Shown here one piece after another: positions 44,164-56,958 of a stretch of 64,000 nt of DNA. Each line of letters begins with the position of its first letter. The first letter of the stretch is position 1. The translations under genes and the position numbers were made by a program. The stretch is from Thozetella sp. PMI_491 (lineage: Eukaryota; Ascomycota; Sordariomycetes; Chaetosphaeriales; Chaetosphaeriaceae). The DNA lies in NCBI GenBank assembly GCA_021432635.1, contig MU270027.1, positions 124,001 through 188,000 of the forward strand. Reading direction: 5' to 3'. The notes beneath the pieces are model-generated. The model was not told where the DNA came from and did not search any database. It was given only the letters and a program-made list of their open reading frames with translations.

Positions 44164-45318
44164 ATGTGGTTCAAGTCGACGCTGTCGGCTCTGTGGCTGG
44201 CCACGCTCGCACGCGGTGCGATCAAGACGGAGGCAGATGGCACAGTCAAGAGCATAGGAGTACGGCGCTCTCGTGGTCCCCGCACTTGAATGATTTGCAG
44301 CCATGTGCTAACGCTGCGGCCGTCTAGTTGAGGACACACACCCTCAGCCAGGTTCGTCCACCAGAATCGATGTAGGCGTAAGCCCACCGCGCGCCAGCTA
44401 ACCACCGACGATTGTCTAGCCCTACCTCGACTCGGACATGCAGAGCCGGTGGTACGATTTTGGAGGAGACACCGTCATCCGGACCGACTCGTAAATCAAC
44501 CCCTCCTCCTCGAATGCCTGGCTCGTCGCACGTGCCTTCGCTAACCCGTTGCCTCCTCCCCCAGGTACATTCGCCTGACCGCGGACCGCCCGTCGCAAAC
44601 GGGATGGTTGTTCTCGCGCGTGCCCTTGACAGCGACTAACTGGGAGATCGAGGTCGAGTTCAAAATTCATGGCAAGAACCAGCTCTACGGCGACGGCTTC
44701 GCCATGTGGTTGACCAAGGAGCGGGCCAAGGAGGGTCCCGTCTTCGGCTTCCAGGACAACTTCGAAGGACTGGGCATCTTCTTCGATACCTACAAGAACA
44801 ACCGGCCCGGCGTGGTGTTCCCCTACATCATGGCCATGGTGGGCGACGGCAAGACGTCGTACCCCAAGGACACGGACGGCAAGGAGACCGAGTTCGCTGG
44901 CTGCTCGGCCCGCGGAATTCGCCACGCCAGCGTTTCCACCAAGATGCGCCTGACCTACTTCCAGGACAAATACCTCAAGCTCGAGTTGCAGTACAAGAAC
45001 GAGGACGAGTGGACCCTCTGCTTCGAGACGAACGAGCCCCCGGCGATCCCCCAGGTCGCCTACCTCGGCTTCAGCGCCGAGACGGGTGAGCTGAGCGACA
45101 ACCACGACATCATCTCCATCAGCGCCAAGAACCTGTACCAGACCCAGCCCACCGGGCGGCCTACCCCCGGCAGCACCCGCAAAGGCAAGACCCCGAGCGA
45201 GGGCGGCAGCTGGACCTGGTTCTTCTTCAAGGTCCTCTTTTTCTTCGGACTCATCGGCGGTGGTTATGTGGGCTACACCGCGTGGCGGGCCAACAGCAAG
45301 CGGTCTCACCGCTTCTAA
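44164..45318 (+). CDS. L-type (legume-like) lectin, ER-Golgi cargo receptor
   Basis: Four exons (44164-44259, 44328-44351, 44420-44490, 44565-45318) give 314 aa; the second exon is only 24 nt (LRTHTLSQ). A signal peptide (MWFKSTLSALWLATLARGA) leads into a legume-lectin-like domain (PF03388). Landmarks are SRWYDFGGDTVIRTDSYIRL, GDGFAMWLTKERAKEGPVFG and FDTYKNNRPGVVFPYIMAM. The Asp/Asn residues in FFDTYKNN fit Ca2+ and sugar binding in the VIP36/ERGIC-53/Emp47 family. A Gly/Pro/Ser stalk precedes one transmembrane helix (WFFFKVLFFFGLIGGGYVGY) and a short basic cytosolic tail, RANSKRSHRF. The type I topology and tail suit a VIP36/Emp-like receptor that cycles between ER and Golgi and binds high-mannose glycoproteins. 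The closest subfamily is VIP36-like by length. Confidence 0.93.
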
Positions 45319-48250
45319 GCAGAGTAGATGCTTTACGAGCTGCTACAAGGCATGGCGGCAGCCTTACCGCGGGGAGGAGCGCGCGGTCCGGTGGAAGGTG
45401 GGAGTGAAGGAACTGGTGCGTTCGGGGCTGGGGAACAAAGAAATGCAACAAAACAGCGTATATACAGACCCAAGCTCTTTTGCATGGCATGGGAATGGCG
45501 GGATTTGTTATGTCTGATCTCATCGTGTGTCTCACCCCCAAAGTTCTGGGGTTGACAATGAGCTTTTCCTTGCGGTGTATCATTATGTTACGAAGTCTAC
45601 TGCCAAACTTCTCATGTGTGATTCTTCAGACCAATATCCGGCATCGCAATTAGGGCCCGTGCAGCTGCACTTAGGATGTCGTCGCTTGTCGGTGCGGAAG
45701 GGTATATGCTCTCGAGCACGAAGCCAGCTAGTTATATGGTGAAGCGGGCACGGTAGAGGGGTTCTCAGATGCAGCCAGGCCGGTGCGGCAAGCCTAGGCG
45801 CACAATTGATTCTAAGCGCGCCTTGACGCGTGTGCGCTGTTTCGATAGCGACTGCGAGAGGCGTAGACGATCCGAGGCTGGGATAGACTGACGGATGCCG
45901 GCCTTCCGCCTAGCTCAGGTGCGGCGTCACGCCAGTCTAGGCCCGGGGCCTACACGAGCCGCCAAGTGCGCATCGTCCACGCCAGACTTGAGCAAATAAG
46001 GTGCGGCGACAAGCGATTGCGGGTCGATGGGCCTAGCAGCCGGGCAGATATCTCGGTCTCTCGATGACGGGATAGGAAGCCCATCGGTTGGGTGGGCTGC
46101 CTGTCTTATCCTAAGTAGACCCGCCAGCCCAGCCAGCCTCTTCGGCCTCCTGTGCCGCTCTCGTTTCTATGGCTGCATGTCTGCCGCGACGCGAATGAGC
46201 ACGGAAGGTCAGAGCTCCCTCAGGATCGTCTCTCCCTCTCGCGCCATGCTGGCGTCTCTGGGCAATATGCCCTCCTAAGATCCGACACCAACACATCATC
46301 ACATTATCTGGCTGTTGCGTCGATCCCATAGTAGGCGAGCAGTAGAGTGCATGATGCGGTGTGACCACAGGCAAACTCAGCCGAAAGGGCTTATCTGCAG
46401 CGGCGGCATTTCCCTCCTCCTCTTCCTCCTGCTCTTCCTACGGAGTGATTTTTTTTTCTTCTTCTTGAGACGCGGGAGGAGGCAATCCCTGGTTTCGTAG
46501 AGCGCCATTGCAGGCAAGGCTTAGGCAGAGAAAGGGGGGGGGGGGAGGCGAGGGGCATAGGTTGGGGCACAAGCTGGCCTAATGATCCCCAAGTCTCTCC
46601 AGAGGGGAACTGGCGAGTTATTTGACGAGAGAAAAAGATGGTCGGAATGCCCATTCTGGTCGAAAGACGGACGCTGTGTATTTATTCAGAGGAAATGGCA
46701 TGCTACCCAGTTCTTTCTCAGCCGACCCATCTGACTCTTGAGATCTGTAGTCCTCTGGAATCGCTGACCGACGATGGGCGATATTGGTCCATCCAGCTCC
46801 CAGAAGATCCAGCTCGGCTCCCCCACCCTAAGACCCCGCTGCGGTGATTGGACAATGAGGGCGACAGAGAGAGCGATGACGATGTAAAAAGCAGCGCTAG
46901 GCCGGGTTGAGGAGCCTTGAACATGGACGCAATCCCTGTCGGGGCCGTGGATTGTGTGCAAAAAAAACCAACCCCACCATCGCACCTGCCACCGCACGCC
47001 CCAGGATTGGATCCGCCGGAAGCCGCCTCGTGGGCTCTTGAAGGCGCAAGGCCGGCCCTCCGCCAACTCTGAAATCCTGTCTTTTTGGTCCAATTGATTC
47101 CGGTCTTTGCGCCTCCTAGGTCAGCCCGGGCGCGCATCTCGAGGAGACGAGCACTTTATTGCTTCCCCGACCTCACACCAAAGTCAATCGAGGGTTCGCC
47201 AAGCCGAAACGAGGGGTTCAACGAGAGGACTGATTCCTTCCCTCGTGCGCGCCGTCGCCTCTCCCCCCGCCCTCTTCGGTGCCGATTCCCCTCCCTTCCG
47301 TCCCCCAACCCACCACCCACTTGCTGCTAGCCGTAACTCCTGGGCCCTGTACGCTCCTTTTGACCTCGTCCGAACTGGCTGCTGCCGCTACCTAAGAAGA
47401 AGAAAAAAAAAGAAAAAAAGAAGGCCAACATATCATCAGCGGTCTCGGTACTGCTGCATCCGCAAACAGAGTTGCGCCTGAGAACCATACGCCCTCCCCT
47501 CAATTCATTTTTAGGCGACCAAGGAGCTGCTGTTTCTTGTATCACACCCAACCAAAAACCCCCGAGCCGAACCCAAGTCGTCATTGCCTCAACGGCCTGC
47601 ACAAGCCGAGAGAAAAAAGCAATCTCCTAGGGAGGGGGGAAGCTTGAGGCCTTTTAGGTGCTGCGAAGAGAGCCGGCCACTTAACCCTCTATCGGCCAGA
47701 CCAAAGTCCATCTTGCCTCCCTTGGCAACGCCTTCTTGTCTTTTTGCCTTTGTGCCTTTCCCCTCTTCGTCCACGCCAGCTGTCGCGACCGCCATTGTGC
47801 CGCAAAAAAGAAGATCTCGTTTTCAGCTCCAAAGTTCACTTTCGCCCGACTTCTGGCCGCGTTACCTGCTCTCTGTCGCTGAGCCGGCCTGCATCCTGCA
47901 CTGAACCATAGTGATAGGATTGGCCTGCCCATTTGGAAAGGCCCTGTGATCACCGCCCGCTCTCCGGGGTCGTCTGGTGTCATTATACGCTACCTCCATT
48001 TAGCTTTTGGGCCGTCGCGCCTGTCAGTCAGCAAAGCGGCATTTGGCGATTGGTCTCACGGCTCGACTGCCGACTACGCCTCGTCGTGGTCCCCTAGCAC
48101 CATCTTCTCTCTCTCTCTTGCTCTCTCCCTCTCTCTCCCTCTCCTTCTCTCTAGATCTCTCGGGCGTGTTCATCTAATTGGAACGCCCTTGCCACCTTGG
48201 CCGCCTCGCGCGCTTGCCACCCCACGCCGCCTTGCTCAATATCGTTCTTG
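45319..48250. other. Long intergenic region; PKA promoter and extended leader
   Basis: About 2.9 kb without a convincing gene. The right ~1.2 kb is strongly pyrimidine-rich, with a CT microsatellite at 48104-48152, several short ATG-initiated frames (for example 47085-47330 and 47584-47904) and A/G tracts near 47397-47424. A long 5' leader with upstream frames is likely. A poly-G run lies at 46535-46545. Confidence 0.55.
48104..48152. repeat. CT-rich microsatellite
   Basis: Nearly uninterrupted CTCTCT dinucleotides about 100 bp before the PKA start codon. Pyrimidine blocks of this kind are frequent next to transcription starts in filamentous fungi. Confidence 0.85.
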
Positions 48251-49920
48251 ATGCCTACCCTAGGGTTTCTCAAAAAGAAGAGGACAAGGGAGGGAAATTC
48301 CGACCCCTCCTCCGCTAGCAACCCCACGAGCCCGGTCACGCCTACTCACCCCAAGAGCTTCGAGGCTGCGAACGCCGGACCAGCCAGCCCGCCCACTCCC
48401 TCGCATTCCAGTGCACCCCAGGTGGTGGCTCCCCAGCCCACTCCCGCACCCGTCAGCTCCAAGCAGGACGACAAAGCCGTTCCGGCCGACAAGCCACCAA
48501 TGAATTCCCACGCAATCCAGCAGCCTTACACCCCCCCCCAACACACTCCTTCCCCGGGGACAGAGCCGCAGAATCTCCCTAGCATCTCGAACCTCATCAA
48601 CCCTTCGCAGAATGATGTCTACCAGGCACAATTAGGTTCCAGATTTCCTCCACCCCCTACCAACGGTGGGCCAGTGCAGTCGGGCAACATGGCCCACCTA
48701 CCGCAGTCGCAGCAACACCTCCAGCACCATCACCAGCAGCCGCAGGTGCCCATCCCAACCGAGCCCCGGGTCACCAAGGGCAAGTATTCGCTGGCCGATT
48801 TTGAGATCCTCCGGACTTTGGGCACGGGCAGCTTCGGCCGAGTCCACCTGGTGCAGTCCAGACACAACAAGCGCTTCTACGCCATCAAGGTGCTGAAGAA
48901 GGCACAAGTGGTCAAGATGAAGCAAGTCGAGCACACCAATGACGAGAGGAGAATGCTCGGCGAAGTCAAACACCCGTTCCTAATCACGCTGTGGGGAACC
49001 TTCCAGGACTCAAAGAACCTTTATATGGTCATGGACTTTGTAGAAGGTGGCGAGCTGTTCTCGCTGCTACGGAAGTCAGGGGTACGGGTCCCCTCCGCCG
49101 CCATCCAGCCCCTTGCGCCGGCCTTCTGACTAACATGAGTCGTAGCGTTTTCCCAATCCAGTCGCCAAGTTCTACGCCGCTGAGGTCACGCTCGCGCTGG
49201 AGTATCTACACTCGCGCAACATCATCTACCGGGACCTGAAGCCCGAGAATCTGCTGCTCGATCGCCACGGCCATTTGAAGATAACAGACTTTGGTTTCGC
49301 GAAACGGGTACCGGACAAGACATGGACGCTATGCGGAACGCCCGACTACTTAGCGCCGGAGGTCGTCGCCAGCAAGGGCTACAACAAGTCTGTAGACTGG
49401 TACGATGTCTTGCCTCTCCTTCTCGCTGTAAATAGATGCGCTGACGAATGGTTTTAGGTGGTCATTGGGAATCCTGATCTACGAAATGCTCTGCGGATAC
49501 ACGCCGTTCTGGGACGGAGGGTCTCCAATGAAGATCTACGAAAATATCGTCAAAGGCAAGGTCAGGTATCCGCCGTACGTCAATGCCGACGCCCAGGATC
49601 TCCTTGAGAAGCTGATCACGGCCGACTTGACCAAGCGACTCGGCAACTTGTACGGCGGATCCCAGGATGTGAAGAATCACCAATGGTTTGCCGAAGTAAC
49701 TTGGGACCGATTGGCACGGAAGGACATCGACGCGCCGTATACACCACCGGTGAAGGCGGGAGCGGGCGATGCCAGTCAGTTCGACAGATATCCCGAGGAG
49801 CAGGAAGGATATGGGTCCACAGGCCATGATGAGTAAGTTCAACAGCCCCCTGTCTGGTCACCGTGCGCGCAACCATGCTCATATCTTGTCAGATATGGCC
49901 ACTTGTTCCAGGATTTCTAA
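48251..49920 (+). CDS. cAMP-dependent protein kinase catalytic subunit
   Basis: Four exons (48251-49081, 49146-49399, 49458-49832, 49893-49920) give 495 aa. The first ~180 residues are Pro/Gln/Ser-rich and disordered, as in ascomycete PKA catalytic subunits. The AGC kinase domain starts at ~185: [19 protein letters not shown] (Gly loop), then YAIKVLKK (Lys), then [10 protein letters not shown] (catalytic Asp). DFGFAKR follows, then [15 protein letters not shown], whose Thr in the activation loop is the PDK1 site, then [12 protein letters not shown]. The last exon encodes only YGHLFQDF, the C-terminal hydrophobic FxxF motif that docks on the N-lobe. The kinase is held inactive by the regulatory subunit until cAMP binds, and governs growth, carbon sensing and morphogenesis. 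Fungi usually have two paralogues; the long N-terminus and the pattern suggest the major form, but I do not assign a number. Confidence 0.95.
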
Positions 49921-51428
49921 ATATTCTACCTCGTTTCGAATTCGAAGGAGTATCGCGTTGGTTGCGAAATTTGGGCGCATCGCCACGGATGAATGCCCTT
50001 GGACATAGAGGCAAGCAGTCGCCCGGGACGCTCTTTGGCATGTTTACGGGCCGTGGAGTTAGGAGGATAACACCTGGGGGATTGGACTCGGGGTATCACA
50101 CTTAGGTCCCGCATTGCCCTTTTTCTTGGCTTCCCCGGGCCCTGTCGCTCAGCGAGCATCGTTCGGCCAGGGGATAGGAGCCGGTAAACCAGCTCACCTT
50201 TTAAGGAACGGCTAGGGGCATTGTGCAGCTGGCGGTTGGGGCAAACAAAAAGAAACGAGGAAGCGAACGGGGATTGAGAAGGGGAAGGGCGATGGGCAAG
50301 TGTCCCGGTGCAGATTGGCAGGGGTTGTGATGCCAGTCTTCTGACTTTACCTAGGTAACTGACCTTCCTCCGTTATTATACGACAGTGGAGAACATTCTA
50401 TGCTCTCCCAATGCATGGCAGTATGGAGAACATGACTTAATCGTAGCTGCATCATCGAAATGCTGCGACCGAACCGGTCGTCACGATTTGTGCCTCTTGT
50501 CTAGCTATTAGCCTTGCGCATCCTGTAGAGAATGCAAGGAGGATTAACAAGCCGGGCTCCCATGGCCGAGGCCCGGGCCGCCTAGCTATCCCCCTCCTGC
50601 CCGCCACCTCGACCAAATGATCAGAGACAGCTCTCGGCTGCCGGGCTCACGACGTAAGTTGGACGAACTGGAGCAACTCAGAGCAGGGGACGCGGCGCCA
50701 ACAAAGGCCTGACCACTCGGTGCTAGCCAATCAAGGTGCGAGCAGAGGCAAGGTGGGGGTGCGGAAGCTAACACCTCCCCCGCTTGTCTAGCTGCCGAAA
50801 GAGCTTCTTGAGGCCAGAGCTTCTCCAGATAACTTCGTCTACTGGAACTCTCTGATGAGGCCATCGGTATGTAGGCCTGTGGAGAGCACCACGTCACCTG
50901 TACGGCGGACCTAAGGTCATTTTCTGTCGCTTGCCCGCCTGGCCTCGCCGTCTCTGCAACCGACGCAGTGTGGCTTCCCTCTCTGGTTACCCTCTCTGAT
51001 TACCCCACCCGGCAAGGGAAGCTCCCCATCTCGGGCAGGGGAGCTCCTGCCCCGCCGGGCTGCAGCTAGCTAAAACGGTTGCTTATGGGACACGGACGGC
51101 GAGTTACCCGCCACCGGTGGACAAGGGCGGCGGCCGCGGTAGGTGGTCGAGGCCGTAGTGTGGGATGGATTCTGCACAACCCACGTCACGGGGGTTGGTG
51201 GGCTGCAGTCTGCAGTGCTACGGCTTTTGCAGTTTCTCGTTCCGCAGCCGTCTGAGCTCTTCTTCTCTTCTCAAACTTTTCCCTTGCGTCCGCCCTCCAG
51301 CCCGAGCGTGAGCATGGGACGGCAAGCATAGCGACTCATTTTTTTTTGGCCTTCTTTTATTTATTTTCTAGCCGTAATATAAAGAGGTGTTCGGCCCGGA
51401 GAATCGTGAAAAGGAAAAAGGAGAAAAG
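49921..51428. other. Intergenic; CorA-like gene promoter
   Basis: About 1.5 kb. Notable sites are an 8-bp inverted repeat AGCTCCCC/GGGGAGCT at 51020-51027 and 51038-51045 and paired CTCTCTGGTTAC/CTCTCTGATTAC at about 50979-51003. AGGGG/CCCCT (STRE-like) elements are frequent. No protein family recognised. Confidence 0.5.
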
Positions 51429-53478
51429 ATGGATGATTACATGTTCCGCAGCCACGTCGCTGGCTGCAGAGTTGTCCGCGAGAATACCAGCTACCTGGAG
51501 ATCTACAATTATTCGGTGAGTGCCCAATTGTCAATTGCTTTGTTTCTAGACCGCCGGGGCGGCGGGGGCGGGAGCGGATGCGGTACCGCAGAGGTGTGTG
51601 GTGGGCTGCCTCGCCGAAGCTTGTGTGTACGGTACGGGCGATGGCATGGAACCCCCCTCTAGTTTTTTGGCGCTGGATGGCGCTGTGGGAGAGCTTTTGG
51701 CCCCCGGCTGGCGCAACCATGATTTGGGATCACATGGAGGCTAATACGAGACCCTTTTTGCTCAGGATCCATCTCTAAACACAATCGAGGAGCACTCGCT
51801 GAGCGATGATGACTTTGATAACTTTCTCAGGCGCAAGGTGAGCAGAAAGCCTTGACCGATTCCCCGCATTCGTCGGCACCATGGGCGGACGAAGGAGCTG
51901 ACAGACGGTCACCGCAACAGGGCGCGTTCGACCCCCCCAAACTCCAGGAGGGCGTGAAACTCATTAGTGGAGTCAGGCTTGTGTAAGTATCGTCCAGGTG
52001 GCTTGCAATGGCCCGCTTGAGGCTGTCGCGCACCGCAGCATGGTTTGCGCCTGGGGTGCTGATGAGCTGTAGACTTCAGCAGAAGGCCAAGCATCCCGAG
52101 ACCTTCACCCCCAACTACATGTCCTTGAGCCATGAAGCATACGATGCGATGATACGGCACCTCAAGTTGCCTTTCCGTGGCGTCGAAAGCTCGAGCGTCG
52201 TTGGACCATTCTTCTGGTCTTCATATGACCAGGATGACGAGAACCCTCATCTCCGTAAGCCCAGTCCCAAGGAGCCTTTTGTCTCGACTTCCATCATCGA
52301 CCCCGTGCTCATGCTTCCCCCGCAGAAATCTGCTTCCGCAAGTCCGATGTGCGTAAGAAGGGTAAGACCCGAGGATGGGAGCTCATGCTATCGCACTGCT
52401 TTGCTACGGGCATCACAACCGGATTCGCGAAAGGCACCGAGTCGTCCGACATGCTAGAGAGCGTGCGGCATCTGAAGGAGTGTGCAGCCCAGTCTATGCA
52501 CCCGATGCTCCTGCCCGTCATCATCTTGTCGCACGACCTGTCAGCCAAGAACGACCAGAAACAGCGCGACGCTCGCGAGTGGCTGCGCAAGCTCGAGCAC
52601 GCTGTCAGCATGCGCAACGAGATCGTCGAGGACGAAGGCTACGTCAAGGACGCCATCATGGACCTAGACCAGATCAATCGTGACCTCGTTGAGTGCCACA
52701 GCCAGGTGCTCTGGAAACGGCCGCAGGCCTACATGGAGATCATCGATAGCATGGAGAAGTGTATGGAGCGCTTCTGGGCCCTTGCTAGCAAGGACGAAAA
52801 GTACGGCGGCGATCGCGGGGAGGTGTGCAAGATCCACCGGAGCATGTGCGCGCGCCTCGAGTTCAACAACGCGAAGCTTAAGGGCATCGAGAGCTACGCG
52901 CACACGACGCTGGAGAGGCTGACCATCCAGCGAGCGGCGGTAAGTCTTTTTTTTTCTTACCTCCTTCCCCGAGGACTCTCCCCAAGTAGACCGATCCTGT
53001 GGCAACCGCGATGGGCTAACGCCAGACGCAGCTATACAACATCATCGCCCAAAAGGAATCCAAGCTCAATCTCGAGATGGCCGGCCAGCAACGCCGGCTC
53101 GCGCACGCTAGCAAGCGCGACAGCGACTCGATGAAGACGCTCTCGCTACTAGGCGCCATCTTCTTACCGGCCTCGTTTCTGTCGTCCCTCTTCAGTATGA
53201 CCTTCTTCAACTGGCAGAATGGTTCGACAGGCCCCGGGGATCAGGGCGACCCGGTCGTTTCGCCGCAGCTATGGGTCTACTTCGTCATCACGGTCCCCCT
53301 GACCCTTGGCGTGGTGATGTTCTGGCGCTGGTGGGACCGCCGCCGCGAGTCGGTATACGCCGAGGAAGACATCGATATCGAGGCGGGCATCGAGAAGCTC
53401 GAGAGCCGCATCATGGCGACAATGCGGCAGAGGACGCTGAGCAAGTCGCGAACATGGGACCTGGGGAAGACAGGGTGA
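51429..53478 (+). CDS. CorA-like divalent cation transporter lacking the GMN motif
   Basis: Six exons (51429-51515, 51766-51837, 51921-51982, 52073-52254, 52326-52939, 53032-53478) give 487 aa, with frame kept throughout. The large N-terminal cytosolic part is alpha/beta, then strongly helical and charged: AREWLRKLEHAVSMRNEIVE, then KGIESYAHTTLERLTIQRAA, then LYNIIAQKESKLNLEMAG. This resembles the long stalk helix of CorA. Two membrane spans close the protein, TLSLLGAIFLPASFLSSLFS (about 375-394) and WVYFVITVPLTLGVVMFWRW (about 420-439), then a cytosolic tail. At the end of span 1, where CorA has Gly-Met-Asn as selectivity filter, the sequence is SMTFFNWQNG. That GMN-less form is widespread in fungal CorA-like proteins. 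Family membership is clear from topology; Mg2+ transport is not certain. Confidence 0.88.
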
Positions 53479-54690
53479 CAGGGAGAGGGTGAGGGTGAGG
53501 GGTATGGAGAGACCGAAAAAGGAAAAGGAGACGAGGCGAAAGTGCGGACGATATACATTACGGATCGGGAGGTTTTGAATTCTGCAGACACAAAAGGTAG
53601 GCCTAACGTTCCGGCCGCGATGTTGCTTGGGCCGAGACGATTGGCCCACCCTCATGGGCTACGACCAATGACTTGACGAGTTACGACTACGGCATTTATA
53701 TAGACAATTGCCTGTCTTCGCGTTTTGTTTAACGATAGTTTTCTAGTCAGATATTGTTGGAAACATGCCAGCCAAGGTGTAAAATCTTCTGGCCTTTTCT
53801 CAAGAGGATCCCCTGGGCAGTGTCGCTGAAGAGACACCCGGTCAACATTGCCATGCTGAGAGAGCAGGAGAGAAGCGCCCATGCCGTGTTCGGCCTGTCT
53901 GAGATAGACATGGAGCCAGGGCTCGCTAGCATGCCGTTGCTCAAAACCAGGCGTATACGTCTGGAGGACGAAGAGAGATCCGTCGCAAATGAAGTTTAAT
54001 CACAGCCCCAGCTCCCCGTCCCCTCCCCCGGTCCCTAGTGGAGGCTGTCTCGGCGAGGCCTGGACGAGGCATCCACTGTCCATAGAGTACTTGGTCCCGC
54101 CTATGGAGCGCGCTCATGGCAGCACAAGGCTCCGACGCTGCACTGTCATTAAGGGAGGACGCGGACAGACACGAACACCATGACATCCCAAATGGTGCTG
54201 GACATGTAATCGGTGCTAACGTTTGCACTAGAATGCGGCTAATTTCCCGTCTTTAAATATCCTATTCATCCTAAGACGACAGGGGCTACGGGATGGCTCC
54301 CTGGTGTTGATCTCGAACGCCCATCCAATCAAGCTTGGGGTTGTTTCCTCAACAGCGACGGGGCCCTTGGGCTTGGGAAAGGGTCCCCCCCCCCGGCAGC
54401 AGCCGGTGTCCCCAATATTAGCGGCGAAGGCGGCCCAATGGTTGAACGGGGCGCTGCGCAGGGCAAGCAGGCGCACACAGCCAAGTCAGGGTCTTGGGTC
54501 TCCCGCATGATGACTGAGGCTCGTGTGACATAATGTCGCCCCACCGCCTTACGTCGCCCGCTCCCCCCCCATGACAGTCCGACCATCCGTCCCTGCCGCC
54601 CGCCTCGTCGCCAACAGTTGTTTCCTCCGTCCCCCATCCGCACGCCAACGACAGAAAAAAAAAAATGCGCCACGTCGCCCGCCCATCACC
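53479..54690. other. Intergenic
   Basis: About 1.2 kb between two plus-strand membrane-protein genes. Contains a C homopolymer at about 54387-54396 and short frames on both strands without recognisable domains. The right end is the LMBR1 leader. Confidence 0.5.
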
Positions 54691-56958
54691 ATGAGTTTGA
54701 TTGCCCTCGCACCGTCGGAGTCGCCGTCGCCGGTGCCGTCCGAGATCTTTGCCGGAGTCTCGTTGCTGGTCATCTCGGTCGCCGTGCTGCTCCTCCTGCG
54801 CTTCTACCTCCCGCTCCGGACCACGCCCCTCTACTTGCTCGTGCCTGTCTTCTTTGCGCTATGGCTCCCCGCGTGCATGGTGCTACTGGTCCCCATCGAC
54901 CTAGCCTCGAGCGCCATGGTTGACGACATCGACGCCCGCGGCGTCTGGCTCGAGAGGCGCCCGCTGCTGGTGTCGTGGAGGATCATTTACTGGCTCACCT
55001 TCGTCTTGACTTGGTATGTCCATTATGTCGCTACCACCTCCCCCACCAAGCTCGTCTTTTGCTCCCGCCCCCCGATCGCTGCCTCGCTCGGCGGATTGCT
55101 GACAATATGCCGATGATACAGGTTCATTCTCCCGATCCTCGGAGAATACGCAGACTCGGGCTACCGTGAGGCCAAACCGAAGGTCCTCGATTCCCTACGA
55201 GCCAACGCCCAGTACTATGGTACGGTGTTTGGAGCCGGCATCCTGGGCTTCATATATGTCATTTGGTATTATGGCAGGTTTACCGAGTCGCTCAAGAGCA
55301 CCGTCATGGCTCTCGCATACTGTTGGGGTTTGGTGCTGGCCATCTATCTCATGGGCCATGGGCTCGTCGCGATCCCCCGTCGGCTCTTCCGCAACGCAGG
55401 CATTAGCGGCCGGCTGCGCAGGATCCAGAGCCAGGCTCCGCGGGTGTTTGAGCAGATGGAAGATGCCGACATAAATCTGGAGGAACTGGAGGCCCAAGTT
55501 GCAGAGCTCAGCAAGCGGAAGACAGGGAGTGCATTAGGCTTCCAGGAATGGATCGAAGAGCTGGTCGACATGACGAATCTCCCCGAGTCCGGCCCGCGCG
55601 CCACCCTTCGCACGACCGAGGATATCCCTCGGTTGCCCACTGTCATCACCGAGAAGTATATGGCCGAACTCACCCGCCGGCTAGTGCGGGCACGACATGC
55701 CCGAGCCCGATATGCCAACGAATGGAACCAGCTCCTACGCGACGCCGTCGAGACACAAGCAATCCTCGATTCTGTGGCGTCCAAGAAGCTTGACTTCGGC
55801 GGCGCCACGCCAGGTGCCGGCTTCTGGGACCGGATTACCGTATTCACACCCTACACTCGCTATCTCTTCCACTACCACTTCATGCCCTCCACGCGAGTCT
55901 TCTTCGGCGGTCTGCTCTCCGCTGCTTCTGTCTGTATCGTCTGGTCCGAGGTCGTCAAGGGCCTGCTCCCCTCACTCTCCGTAATCCGCTACAGCGTTAT
56001 TCATCATTACAACGACGGTAAGGGTCAAGTCGGCTTCGCCGGCCAAGTCATCGGTTCGCTCTGGATCTTATACATGTGCGCCGCTGCTCTCATCTCCATC
56101 ACCGAGGTCAAGGTGTGGCGTGGCCGAGCCCTCGTCCGGCGCAACACGGCACACGAGAGTGCTTTCTGGTACGCCTCGCAGGTGGCCAGGCTGAGCATTC
56201 CTATCTCGTACAACTTTATGACCTTCTTGGGGGACAAAGTATACGCGGACACTGTCTTCTACGAGTTTCTCGGGCAGCTGATCAACCTCACGCCGCTTGG
56301 CAAGTGGTTCGAGACACTGTTTCCCATGTTTATCCTGCTCCCTGTCTGCGCGACCCTCTTCGGACTGTATGGCAAGGCCAAGCGTCTGATTGGCTTTGGC
56401 GTAGACGTCATCGACGACGGTGATAACGAAGAGGGCGAAACATATGGCACGGGCTCCTGGCGCGAGGGCCGCGATTTGATTGAACGCGAGCTGAACGGCA
56501 CGTCAGCGGCCATCCGTGGCCGCCGCGCTGAGGCCGCTTCTCGCCTGGCCGGCGCCGCTGACGTGCCAAACAACCCGAACCACCGCGCTGCGCCGATCTT
56601 GTCCGTTCCCGGATCTTCCTCCCGCACAACCACGAGGGGCGGCCCGACCACCCCTCTAGGTACCTCCCCCAACGCTCGGCCACAAGCGAACACATCAGCT
56701 CGCAGAGTGGGCGCGAGGAACACCGCCTTCACAGAGCCCGAGGACGAGAACTTCTTCGAGACACTAGGCCACCGCTTCAAGAACACCATCGACACACTCG
56801 ACACTCCCAAATGGCTGCAGGACATCGGCCAGGGGATCAAGAAGCCTAAGTGGATGGGCAATGATGAGGGCGGTGGTGGCAGCGGGAGTGGGAGCGGAAG
56901 CGGCCAGGGAGATCTGAGACGATGGTTCGGTGGTGGCGAAGGGAGAATCCGGCTATGA
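54691..56958 (+). CDS. LMBR1-domain polytopic membrane protein
   Basis: Two exons (54691-55013 and 55122-56958) give 719 aa. The protein belongs to the LMBR1/LIMR family (PF04791). Hydrophobic spans lie at about residues 20-38, 45-68, 95-110, 135-160 and 170-190. A long cytosolic loop with a coiled coil (INLEELEAQVAELSKRKTGS) follows. Further spans are at about 355-375, 410-430, 450-470 and 505-525. Conserved pieces include LVPIDLASS in the second span loop, WRIIYWLTFVLTW with FILP across the intron, and IPISYNFMTFLGD near the end. The C-terminal ~180 residues are disordered and finish with Gly/Ser repeats. Family members act as lipocalin receptors, lysosomal cobalamin exporters (LMBD1) or signalling modulators in animals; the fungal role is unknown. 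Confidence 0.92.
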
